Below are positions 1 to 9,200 of a DNA stretch of 64,000 nucleotides, piece after piece. The position numbers and the translations under genes are program-made. The stretch is from Roseibacillus sp. (lineage in GTDB: Bacteria > Verrucomicrobiota > Verrucomicrobiia > Verrucomicrobiales > Akkermansiaceae). The stretch's first letter is position 1. The number at the start of each line of letters is the position of its first letter. The stretch covers positions 50,731 through 114,730 of the forward strand of contig JAQWTV010000110.1 of assembly GCA_029242545.1 (NCBI GenBank), given 5' to 3'. The notes beneath the pieces are model-generated. The model was not told the origin of the DNA. It saw only the letters and a list, made by a program, of their open reading frames with translations, and ran no database searches.

Positions 1-196
1 AACTTGAGGCAGGATCGTCCAGTTGTCCGAAAGGGGCTTCCCGGTCAATATTGGTGGGCAAGGCTCCCGTAAAGTCTGCTCCGGGCAAGTTATCGGTACG
101 ACGGAAAAGCAGCCTCTCAGGATTATGCTGCGCCATGACATACGGTGACAGGATGATACCGCAAAGAAGCAAAACAAAGGATCGAGAAATTTTCAT
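1..196 (-). CDS. Secreted protein of unknown function, N-terminal part only
   Basis: Reading from an ATG at 196 toward the left edge gives 65 open codons that run off the window, so only the N-terminus is visible. It starts with MKISRSFVLLLCG, then a hydrophobic stretch and a plausible signal-peptidase site after ...YVMA (residue 22). The mature part begins QHNPERLLFRRTDNLPGAD and resembles nothing I recognise. The gene is divergent from pdxA across about 310 bp. The signal peptide supports it as real; its role cannot be judged from this fragment. Confidence 0.7.
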   Translation of the reverse strand, partial: MKISRSFVLLLCGIILSPYVMAQHNPERLLFRRTDNLPGADFTGALPTNIDREAPFGQLDDPASS

Positions 197-505
197 AACG
201 CTGGTGAAATATTCGTTGCTCGGGCAATAAACCCATCAAATTCAATATTGTTTCAAGGACCTTATATCACCTCTCACTCCAGAGCGATAACAAGGAAAAA
301 TTGGAATAAGATCGTAGCCTTCAATGCAGATGACGCCGCTAACCCCCCGTGGTTACACCTCACTTCGCTCACAAAGGAACGCAAAACCCTACCCGGGAAT
401 AGGCGTTCTTTGGTGACCCGCTCCTCCCCAGATAGCCATCTAATTTCTGAGGCAAAATCCAGCATAGCCTCAGCGCTCCCGGCAGGCTAAAATCTGATTC
501 AACGC
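197..505. other. Intergenic region between two divergent genes
   Basis: About 310 bp separate the left partial gene from pdxA. Short open frames exist on both strands (80 and 63 codons), but they overlap antisense to each other, lack recognisable motifs and look random. The only clear structure is a hairpin at 447-473. It presumably holds the divergent promoters, but I see no convincing -35/-10 pair. Confidence 0.5.
447..473 (+). promoter_or_regulatory. Hairpin in the pdxA upstream region
   Basis: CTGAGGC (447-453) and GCCTCAG (467-473) form a perfect 7-bp inverted repeat with a 13-nt loop, ending 32 bp before the pdxA start. No T-run follows, so an intrinsic terminator is unlikely. It could be a leader hairpin or chance. 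Confidence 0.25.
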
Positions 506-1489
506 ATGAGCCATCCCAAAATCGCCGTGACGATGGGCGATCCCGCCGGGGTCGGCCCGGAACTATGCCTTGAGCTCTTGCGAAACCAGAGAGTGTCGGA
601 GCATTGCGTCCCCATCGTGTTTGGTGATGCTGACGTTCTTTCCCGCTGTGCAGAGAAAACCGGGAAACTGAAACCTTATAAAGAGATCACGAGAGCGGAA
701 CTCAACATGGCGGACGCTCCCTCAGTCCTGAGCCTTGACGGAATCGACATCGACCAGCTTACCCCCGGCAGCATTTCTGAAGCCACTGGTCACGCTACCT
801 TTCGATATCTCGAAAGCGCGATTACTGCGTGCCGCCGGAGTGAGGTAGATGCCGTGACAACCGCTCCAGCAAACAAAACAGCACTCCACCAGGCAGGAAT
901 TACACAGCCCGGCCAAACCGAAATCTTCGCTGAGCATACTGAGACGGAAACTTTCTGCATGATGCTGACATCTGATGTTCTTACCTGCAGCTTCGTCACA
1001 GTCCACGTCGGCTATCACGAAGTAGCAGGAATGCTCACTACCGAACGAATTCTCGAAGTCATTGAACTAACCTACCGATCGATTAAGCACCTCAGGAACA
1101 GAGAACCGCAACTGGCCGTCTGCGGACTCAATCCCCACGCTGGAGAAGGAGGGCTCTTTGGGAATAGTGAGGAAGAGCTCATCATTACTCCTGCTATCGA
1201 GCGAGCTCGGTCCCTTGGAATGAGAATCGAAGGCCCCCTACCTCCGGATACCGCCTTCCTCCCAGATCGTCGCGCAGTGACGGACGCCTTTATCTGCATG
1301 TATCACGACCAAGGCCATATTCCTCTCAAGGCCCTCGCCTTCGACCGGGCAGTTAACTGCACTTTGGGGTTGCCAATAGTTCGCACCTCCGTTGACCACG
1401 GCACAGCTCTTGACATTGCCTGGCAGGGAAAGGCCGGAGCAGAAAGCTTGATCGAAGCTGTAATTCTTGCCGCCCGGATGAGTTCCTGA
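506..1489 (+). CDS. pdxA: 4-hydroxythreonine-4-phosphate dehydrogenase PdxA
   Basis: NAD-dependent oxidation of 4-phosphohydroxy-L-threonine in the DXP-dependent pyridoxal phosphate pathway; cytoplasmic. At 327 aa it has normal family length. The N-terminus carries MGDPAGVGPEL (residues 10-20), and TAPANKTALHQAG (119-131) is a typical substrate-binding segment. The three metal-binding histidines of the family are present: His167 (VHVGY), His211 (NPHAGE) and His267 (YHDQGH), matching E. coli His166/211/266. The start ATG at 506 gives the canonical MSHPKIAVTMGDPAG opening. It is followed after 39 bp by an unrelated secreted propeller protein, so no pdx operon is visible. Confidence 0.97.
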   Translation: MSHPKIAVTMGDPAGVGPELCLELLRNQRVSEHCVPIVFGDADVLSRCAEKTGKLKPYKEITRAELNMADAPSVLSLDGIDIDQLTPGSISEATGHATFRYLESAITACRRSEVDAVTTAPANKTALHQAGITQPGQTEIFAEHTETETFCMMLTSDVLTCSFVTVHVGYHEVAGMLTTERILEVIELTYRSIKHLRNREPQLAVCGLNPHAGEGGLFGNSEEELIITPAIERARSLGMRIEGPLPPDTAFLPDRRAVTDAFICMYHDQGHIPLKALAFDRAVNCTLGLPIVRTSVDHGTALDIAWQGKAGAESLIEAVILAARMSS

Positions 1490-1528
1490 ACCCGTATCCT
1501 GCAAAATCTCTTAATCTGTTTCCCTGCG

Positions 1529-2797
1529 ATGTTAACAAAGATACCAATGAGCCCCCTCTCCTCTAACTTCCGGATCCGCCTCCTTACCTTGAGCCTGATT
1601 CTTGGAGGTTTCTCTCTTCCGGCATCTGCTGAAGACTGGCCCCAATGGCGTGGCCCCGGCCGCGATGGCCGCTCTCTGCAAACTGACCTTCTCAAGAAAT
1701 GGCCGGAAGGCGGCCCCCCTCTGGCCTGGAAAGCCCGGACTGCCGGCGCCGGGTTTTCCAGCATCTCCGTTTCAAAGGGTGTCATTTACACGCTGGGCGA
1801 TCTGGCAGACGGGTGCCACGTGATCGCGCTTAAGGAAGAGGACGGATCGCTGGTTTGGAAATCTCGAACTGGAGAAGCAGGCGGGCATCGTGGCTATCCT
1901 GGTCCTCGTAGCACACCCACCGTGGATGGTGGACAGGTGTTCGCCCTCGACCAGCATTCCAATCTGATCTGCCTCAACGCAGCCGACGGAGAACAGGTCT
2001 GGACGGTCAACCTCCAGGATGACTTCGATGGCAAGATGATGTCAGGTTGGCGCTGGAGTGAATCCCCTCTTGTTGATGGCGAAGCCGTGATCTGCACTCC
2101 CGGCGGAGCCAAAGGCACTGTCCTGGCTCTCAGCCGCAAAACTGGGAAAAAACTTTGGCAGACCAGTGAATGGACAGATCCAACCGGCTACTCATCCGTT
2201 ATCATCGCAACCCTAAACGGAACACGCCAATATCTCCAACTCACTGGCAAGAGCTTGGCGGGAATTGATCCCAAGTCGGGAAAAGTTCTCTGGAGGGTCG
2301 AGCGCATCGGCAAGACCGCTGTGATTACTACTCCTGTGGTTCATGAAAATATTGTCTGGGTCACTTCCTCCTATGGAGTCGGCTGCCACGCCTTCCAGAT
2401 CGACAGGAACGGAGGCGAATGGTCTGCCAAGGAAATTCATTCGAGCCGAAAATTCGCCAACCACCATGGTGGTGTAATCGAATTGAACGGGCACGTTTTC
2501 GGTTCAACCGGAGGGAGCTTCGCCTGTATGAACATCAGGAGCGGGGAACTCATCTACCGCGAGCGAAGCGCTGGAAAGGGGGCCACAACCTTTGCCGATG
2601 GACACTTCTATCTCCGAAGCGAAAACGGACCCGTGGCCCTGATTAAAGCTTCCTCGAAAGAATTGAAGGAAATCAGCAGCTTCGACCAACCAGAGCGAAG
2701 CGAGAAGAAATCCTGGGCTCACCCTGTAGTGGCCAATGGAAAATTATACCTCCGCGATCAGGACCTGCTCCTCTGTTATGATATCTCGGAAAAGTAG
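1529..2797 (+). CDS. Secreted PQQ-like beta-propeller protein
   Basis: 422 aa with an N-terminal signal peptide (hydrophobic core LLTLSLILGGF, cleavage after PASA) and the DWPQWRGPGRDG opening typical of planctomycete/verrucomicrobial PQQ-like propellers. Repeating blade motifs (VIALKEEDGSLVWK, NAADGEQVWTV, KTGKKLW, KSGKVLWRV) show the WD/PQQ-blade pattern. Such proteins are exported and are thought to bind ligands or act as scaffolds; no catalytic residues can be pinned. An in-frame ATG at 1547 could be the true start, since both leave the signal peptide intact. A similar protein lies at 45846-47105. The gene ends convergently with the next one. Confidence 0.93.
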   Translation: MLTKIPMSPLSSNFRIRLLTLSLILGGFSLPASAEDWPQWRGPGRDGRSLQTDLLKKWPEGGPPLAWKARTAGAGFSSISVSKGVIYTLGDLADGCHVIALKEEDGSLVWKSRTGEAGGHRGYPGPRSTPTVDGGQVFALDQHSNLICLNAADGEQVWTVNLQDDFDGKMMSGWRWSESPLVDGEAVICTPGGAKGTVLALSRKTGKKLWQTSEWTDPTGYSSVIIATLNGTRQYLQLTGKSLAGIDPKSGKVLWRVERIGKTAVITTPVVHENIVWVTSSYGVGCHAFQIDRNGGEWSAKEIHSSRKFANHHGGVIELNGHVFGSTGGSFACMNIRSGELIYRERSAGKGATTFADGHFYLRSENGPVALIKASSKELKEISSFDQPERSEKKSWAHPVVANGKLYLRDQDLLLCYDISEK

Positions 2798-2838
2798 ATG
2801 ATGGCAGCGTATGCTCCCTCCGATTCCAAGTTCGCGAT

Positions 2839-4041
2839 TCAGTCCGCCTTCCCGTCCTTGTTCTCGTCCCGGATTCCTGAGTAGGGATTAGCAAGAACTG
2901 CCTGCCACGCGATTTTGCGGAACACCTTGTCGAGCTGGTCTCCCGGGAACCCCCCTGCCTCCACTTTCCCTTCAATCAGCTCAGGGGATCGCCGGTAAAG
3001 GGAAGCATAAAACACATAACCCTCCAGCCATTCAAATCCCGGCCCGAGGTGCCCCAGCTTATCCCGCCAAAGAGACTTCGCTTTACCTCCCAGCGCACGG
3101 TGGAGACCTTCCACTCCCGGCAACTCTCCCCGCTGGAAATACTGAGATGCCAGCACCATCGCCTCGCACGTCGGCATGATGAATATCCTTCCGGGATACT
3201 TCTTATTGAGCGAAGCGATCAGTTCACCATAAATCTCTCCCTGCAACTCACCAAGCTGCTTGATCGTTGCAGGAACGAACCCTTTCTTTTTGCCTCCCTC
3301 AATCTTGTCCAAGTGCTCAATCTGAGGCCAGCCATCGGAGAGAAAAAATTTCATGCCTGGATTATACTTGAGGCAAAACTCGATCCAGCAGGAGTAGTAT
3401 TCCGGACGGTCGTTAAAATAAGGCCCCCACATCATGGCCTCCCATTCCGCATTGGCAATAGAGGCCAGAAGCTTCGGCTTCGCCTTTCCCTTGAACTGAA
3501 AGATGCCATTCTCCTGCTCCCACTTGTAACGAGTGCTTCCCGTCATCCCTCCTCCGGTATGCAGGTGCAACGGCTGCTTAAATCCAGCCGTCTGACAGAT
3601 TTTCGGGAGAGTCTTATAGCCGGGGCCCATGAAACTATGACCTGTTCCCACGACCCGCAGCCCTCCATCTTTTGGTTTTGCGAAGGAGGTAATTGGATCC
3701 CTGTCGGGGCCAAGAACTTTTGCATAGGTCTCCCGGATGCGTTCCGGCGACTGGTAACACACCGCATGTTCGGGAAATTTCCCCTTCTCCCATCCCGGGT
3801 GAATCTTGAAAGAGCGTGCCGCGCCCCGTTGTGCGCCACCTCCACCGCTTGCCTTGTCTCGAAAAGCGAGGGCCTCCGCTACCGTCAGTATGCCATCCTT
3901 GTTTGCATCAGCCTGAGGGAAACGCTTTAGCAACTGAGCAAGCTGATCCTTGGCGGGATTGGCACAGGCAACACCACCTGGGGCAATCAGGATGACCAGC
4001 AAGGTCCAAGCCAGCCCACGGCATCTGATATTGAGCTTCAT
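2839..4041 (-). CDS. Secreted EF-hand protein with a SGNH-hydrolase-like core
   Basis: The open frame extends to 4149, but the ATG at 4041 starts a clean signal peptide (MKLNIRCRGLAWTLLVILIAPGGVACA), so I use it (about 400 aa). The mature N-terminus carries a complete EF-hand loop (DANKDGILTVAE; Ca2+ ligand positions 1, 3, 5 and 12 filled). The core contains GTGHSFMGPGYKTLPKI, resembling block I of SGNH hydrolases, then HTGGGMTGS and a region rich in W, Y and F. The C-terminus stops inside a second Ca-loop-like motif (DENKDGKAD). The family is common in Verrucomicrobia and Planctomycetes; substrate is unknown. It is convergent with the propeller gene and divergent from ggt. Confidence 0.88.
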   Translation of the reverse strand: MKLNIRCRGLAWTLLVILIAPGGVACANPAKDQLAQLLKRFPQADANKDGILTVAEALAFRDKASGGGGAQRGAARSFKIHPGWEKGKFPEHAVCYQSPERIRETYAKVLGPDRDPITSFAKPKDGGLRVVGTGHSFMGPGYKTLPKICQTAGFKQPLHLHTGGGMTGSTRYKWEQENGIFQFKGKAKPKLLASIANAEWEAMMWGPYFNDRPEYYSCWIEFCLKYNPGMKFFLSDGWPQIEHLDKIEGGKKKGFVPATIKQLGELQGEIYGELIASLNKKYPGRIFIMPTCEAMVLASQYFQRGELPGVEGLHRALGGKAKSLWRDKLGHLGPGFEWLEGYVFYASLYRRSPELIEGKVEAGGFPGDQLDKVFRKIAWQAVLANPYSGIRDENKDGKAD

Positions 4042-4211
4042 GTGGGTGCCATGCTCCACCTCTCGCACCAGAGGTCCATTCAAATTCACAGAAAGAGAGG
4101 AGAGTTTCCAACTCGAACAAATTAGAAAACCCGATAAATTGCCCCGCACGGAGGAAGGAATATATTTCCGGATGTTCAGCCGGACTTCTACAAGGCAATA
4201 CTAAGCAACAC

Positions 4212-6008
4212 ATGCGCTCCCTGCTCGTCTTCATCAGAATCCGGATGCTCACCTTTCTTCTCGGAGCCATTTCTCTCTTTTTCGTTCCTCTCCTCGCTCA
4301 GAACACGAATACCCCCACCCCTGAGGCATCCTCTCCAGACCGGCCCGTCACGGGTCAGGGAGGCATGGTAGCCACTCAGGAAGCCCACGCCACCCGGGCG
4401 GCACTGGAAGTTCTCGCAGAGGGCGGCAATGCCGTCGACGCCGCGGTCACTGCGGGCTTTACCCTTGCAGTCACCCTCCCACGGGCCGGCAACCTTGGCG
4501 GAGGAGGCTTCATGCTGATTCATCTCGCGAGAGAGAACCGACAGCTTGCCCTGGACTACCGGGAGAAAGCTCCCGCTGCTGCCCACCGCGATATGTTCCT
4601 TACAAAGGAGGGCGCTCTGGACCCAAGCCTCTCCCGCTACACGCGGATGGCATCAGGAGTACCCGGCACTGTTCGTGGCTTGGCGCACGCCCTGCACCAC
4701 TACGGAACGATCTCAATCCGTAGGGCCCTTGCGCCAGCGATCAAACTGGCTGCGGATGGATTTGTGGTTGGCCAAGACCTTCACCATTCCCTGGAATCCT
4801 GTGCTGACGATTTACATGCGGACAGCGAAGCCCGGCGCATCTTTCTCGATCCAGGCGGCAAGGCTTGGCCCGTAGGTAGCACTCTCGTTCAGAAAGACCT
4901 CGCCCGAAGCCTCCGCCTCCTGTCCGACAAAGGACCTGACGCATTTTACCTTGGGGATATTGCGAGCAGAATTCATCGAGACATGCGCGCGCAGGGCGGA
5001 CTTATCACTCGTAAGGATCTCGCTGGTTACCGTGCCGTGGAAAGGGAACCAATCAGAGGCCACTACCGGGGCTGGAAGATCATGTCCATGCCCCCCCCCA
5101 GCTCAGGAGGTATTCATCTCATCCAGATGCTCAATATCATGGAGAATTTTCCGATAGACGATTATGGCCCAAACTCAGCCCAGACAATTCATGTTGTTAC
5201 TGAGGCAATGAAACGGGCCTACGCCGACCGGTCACGCTATCTTGGAGATCCCGACTTTTCTGAGATACCCGTAGCCCAGCTCATCTCCAAGAACTACGGG
5301 AAGAACCTCGCTGAGGAAATCAAGCCCGGGCGTATCACCCCCAGCAGCCAGATCACCCCGGGGCTTGGGCCTCTCGCGCCGCCCGAGAGCAGAGAGACCA
5401 CTCACTTCAGCGTCATTGACCGGGAGGGAAACGCGGTTTCTAACACTTATACCCTCAACTTCAGTTACGGATCACGCATTGTAGTCCCCGGCACGGGAAT
5501 TCTTCTCAATAACGAAATGGATGACTTCTCGGCAAAACCGGGAACTCCTAATGCCTATGGGCTCATCGGGGGACGCCGCAATGCGATCGAACCGGGAAAG
5601 CGAATGCTCAGCTCAATGACCCCAACCATCCTGCTCAGAGACGACGACACCATTATCGCCACCGGAAGTCCTGGGGGGAGTCGCATCATCAACATCGTAC
5701 TTCAAGTCGTGAGCAACATCATCGACCATGGCATGAATGTCGCGGAAGCAACTCAGACGACTCGTTTTCACCACCAGTGGCTCCCCGATGAGCTGAGGAT
5801 TGAGAACGGGCTGGGGCCAGAGACCACCGCGCAGCTAGTCAAATGGGGGCATATTGTCCGCCCCACCGGGCCCATTGGTTCCACCCAAACGGTCATGATG
5901 AGTAAAGGAGTCTTTCTGGGGGCCAGCGACCCCCGGATAGGCGGAGCACTCACCCTCGGACTTTCCGGCAACTCCTTCCCACAGGACAAGGTTCTCCCCC
6001 GGGAATAA
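4212..6008 (+). CDS. ggt: Gamma-glutamyltranspeptidase (glutathione hydrolase)
   Basis: N-terminal nucleophile hydrolase that removes gamma-glutamyl groups from glutathione and related peptides in the periplasm. 598 aa with a signal peptide ending near residue 30. The autoprocessing site is visible: ETTHFSVIDREGNAVS, with Thr396 as the new N-terminus of the small subunit, aligning with E. coli Thr391. Other conserved parts are GGNAVDAAVTAGFTLAV and LGGGGFML in the large subunit, Arg117 in LDYREKAP (gamma-glutamyl carboxylate binding), LLNNEMDDFSAKPG, MLSSMTPTI and TGSPGGSRII. Met12 (4245) is an alternative start with a shorter n-region. A short GC-rich hairpin follows the stop. Confidence 0.97.
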   Translation: MRSLLVFIRIRMLTFLLGAISLFFVPLLAQNTNTPTPEASSPDRPVTGQGGMVATQEAHATRAALEVLAEGGNAVDAAVTAGFTLAVTLPRAGNLGGGGFMLIHLARENRQLALDYREKAPAAAHRDMFLTKEGALDPSLSRYTRMASGVPGTVRGLAHALHHYGTISIRRALAPAIKLAADGFVVGQDLHHSLESCADDLHADSEARRIFLDPGGKAWPVGSTLVQKDLARSLRLLSDKGPDAFYLGDIASRIHRDMRAQGGLITRKDLAGYRAVEREPIRGHYRGWKIMSMPPPSSGGIHLIQMLNIMENFPIDDYGPNSAQTIHVVTEAMKRAYADRSRYLGDPDFSEIPVAQLISKNYGKNLAEEIKPGRITPSSQITPGLGPLAPPESRETTHFSVIDREGNAVSNTYTLNFSYGSRIVVPGTGILLNNEMDDFSAKPGTPNAYGLIGGRRNAIEPGKRMLSSMTPTILLRDDDTIIATGSPGGSRIINIVLQVVSNIIDHGMNVAEATQTTRFHHQWLPDELRIENGLGPETTAQLVKWGHIVRPTGPIGSTQTVMMSKGVFLGASDPRIGGALTLGLSGNSFPQDKVLPRE

Positions 6009-6017
6009 CCATTCCAA

Positions 6018-6031
6018 AACCCGTCCGGGTT
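6018..6031 (+). terminator. Short hairpin after ggt
   Basis: AACCC-GTCC-GGGTT forms a 5-bp stem with a 4-nt loop ten bases after the ggt stop. There is no T-tract, so it is a weak terminator candidate only. Confidence 0.25.
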
Positions 6032-6214
6032 ACTCCTGATCATCCTGATAGTCCCAGCGCGATCAATCGAAGCAGACCTGATATCCTGAGCCGGGAAGGA
6101 AAACGCGTTCCAAGCCTGCTTCTACGTCCAGCTCCACACACGCAGGGCAACATTGGAAAATAGACTCGCTCCGCACCATCCGCGGGATCCACAATCCCCT
6201 GAGACTCGTTCATC

Positions 6215-9200
6215 ATGTCCCTTCCCCCCTCGCTACCCCGGGCAGTCCTCACTCTTTTTCTGCTGCTTCCTGCCGCACTCATGGCCGCGCCCCCCCGGAT
6301 CACTGAGTTCATGGCCAGTAACAATGGGATCATTGCCGACGAGGATGGAGACTACCCGGACTGGATTGAAATCCACAACCCCGACCCGGCCTCCATCGAC
6401 CTCGCCGGACACTCGCTGACCGATGACCCCTTGGAGCCGAGAAAGTGGATCTTCCCAAGCGGATCCACCGTCAGGGGAGGTGGATATATTGTGGTATTCG
6501 CCTCCGGCAAGAATCGCACTACTTCGGGAGCCGAACTACATACAAACTTCCAGCTGAATGCAGGTGGCGATTACCTTTCCCTTCTTGCTCCTGATGGAGC
6601 CCGTATACTCACCGAGTTCGGCTCCGAGGTCATTCCTTTTCCGCGCCAACGTCCTGACATTTCTTACGGCACCGGGGAAGCCTCGCTCAAAATCAATCTC
6701 CTCGGCGATGCTCCTACCGCCCGCTATCTCGTTCCTGCAGCCGAAGATGATCTCAATCCGCAGTGGGCGACCCGTCTTTTTGACGACACCAGCTGGACCA
6801 GCGGAAGCCTCGCACTCGGATTCGACCTCGATGGGAACGACGGAAGCGCCATTGCTCCACGAAACCATTGGCCTCTCGATGATGGCTTTGGCAGCGTCGC
6901 CCGCGACATCAGCGGAGATTTTCCGGGATCCCTGATCGGAATACAGGGGGAATCACCATTGTGGAACCTCGACGCTCCGCCCATCGCAGGCGGACCGGAG
7001 TCCTCCCTGAGTTTTGATGGCACCGCAACCTTTCTCCAGACCACCCTGCCCGGCATCGGAGGATCCTCATCACGCTCCATCGTATTCTGGATCCGATCAG
7101 ACGATACTTCGAACCATGGAATCGTCTCGTGGGGAAATCGGGATTCTCCCTCGGGAAAGTTTCATCTCCGGCTCAACAGTAATCCAGATAGCGGAACCCT
7201 GGGGGCGATCCGATGCGACCTTGGCGGAGGAAGCGCCGTCGGTTCCACCAGTCTCGCCGACAACCAATGGCATCACGTCGCCGTCGTCCTGGAAGAAGAT
7301 GCCACTCCTACGCTCACGGATCTTCGATTCTACATTGACGGCATAGAAGACCCCGCCACCGCTCCCGCAACCGTTCCTATCGATACTGATATTTCCAGCA
7401 TTGACTCTCTGCAAGTTGCAATCGGACGACGCGTCGAGAGGACTCCTCTCTACTTCTCCGGCAATCTTGCAGATGTCGCCCTTTATGACGTTGCCCTGAC
7501 TTCTGACGCCATCACGAGACTGGCGGCAGGCTCCTTCCGCCCCTCCAGTTCTGTTGGATTCGGCAGCTACATAATAACTAATACCGAGAGTGAGATGCTG
7601 AACCAAGGCGCCTCACTGTTTGTTCGCGCCCGCTTCGACCTACCGACCGCTCACTCACTGGAGAGCCTGCGCCTCTTGCTACGCTACGATGATGGTATTC
7701 GCGCCTTCATCAACGGCGAGCAAGTCGCAAGCGCGAACATTCCGGTGGAAAGCTCATGGAACACAACGGCACAAACAGAGCGGACCAACGTAGAGGCCGT
7801 GAGCACGGTTGAATTCAACGCCTCACAAGTCCTGCCTTCCCTGCGTTCGACTGACAACATTCTTGCCCTGCACGGAGCAAACCTCAACGCCGGCGATCGC
7901 GACTTCCTCATCGACGCCCAGCTTGAGGGTATCGACCTCGGACAACGCTCTGCCGGCTACTTCCTGACCCCTACGCCGGGAGCCGAAAACACCGGGGAGC
8001 CTGATACCGGGGCTTTCGTAGCTGATACAAAATTCACACCTAATCGTGGATTCTATGAGGAACCCTTCGATCTTACGATCAGCAGCAAAACCGAGGGCGC
8101 TTCCATCTATTACACACTGGACGGGAGCGAGCCGTCCTCGAGCAACGGCATACTCTACGACGGCCCTCTTACAATCGATGGCACCGCCACCGTCAGAGCA
8201 GTGGCGCTGAAACTCGGACTCGTTTCCACAAATATCGACACCCATACCTACATCTTTCCATCCAGCGTGCTCACTCAAAGCACCACACCTCTGGGCTTTC
8301 CCACGGCCTGGGGAGAGCGTGCAACCGATTACGAAATGGACCCGGATCTGATTGGCACTGCCTACTCCCGGGAGGAGATCATCGATTCGCTGCGTTCTCT
8401 TCCCTCCATCTCAGTCGTCATGAACGTCGACGACCTCTTTGATGGGGAGAGCGGATTTTACGCCAATTCGAACGAAAGCGGTGACGAATGGGAAAAGCGT
8501 TGTTCTTATGAGTTCTTCGATTTTCCGAATGGCGCCCAGACTCAATTGAACGGAGGAATCCGGGCGGTGGGCCGTGCGAGTCGTTCCGCCAATCGCGGCA
8601 AACACAATCTCCGGGCAGTCTTCCGCTCAGAGTATGGCCCAACCAAGCTGCGGTTCCCCCTTTTTGCTGATTCCGAGGTCACCGAGTTTAACTCCCTCAT
8701 CCTTCGAGGAGGCAATGGAGACTCATGGCTGAATCCGGGTGTGGTGGAGCGGGCGCAGTATATTCGTGATCAGTGGCACCGGGACGCGCAGCGCGCTACC
8801 GGGCAGCCCTTCCAACACCAGATGTATGCTCATCTCTACCTCAACGGGCTCTACTGGGGCATGTATCATATTTTCGAACGTTTTGAGGACGATATGCTCG
8901 CAGAGCACTTCGGAGGCGAGGAAGAAGACTGGGACGCGATCAAGGATGCTGGGAGGGCGAGCGTTCTTGAAGTAGTCGATGGTGACCTGAGCGCCTGGAA
9001 TCGCACTTTAGCGGTAACACGGCGGGATATGAGCAACCCCAGAAACTATGCAAACGCCCTGATCTTTATCGATCCCGACACCTGGATTGATTATTTTATC
9101 ACCAATTTCTATTCCGGAAATACCGACTGGGATCAGTCCAACTGGAGAGCAGCCCGGCGCAGGGATAGGGACGCCAAATGGATGCTCTTCGCATGGGACT

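Noticed and set aside
248..490. 80-codon open frame upstream of pdxA
   Set aside because: No ribosome-binding site or recognisable motif, and it overlaps an antisense frame of similar length.
3049..3930. 293-codon open frame antisense to the EF-hand secreted protein
   Set aside because: The opposite strand has a signal peptide and an EF-hand; this frame has no family features.
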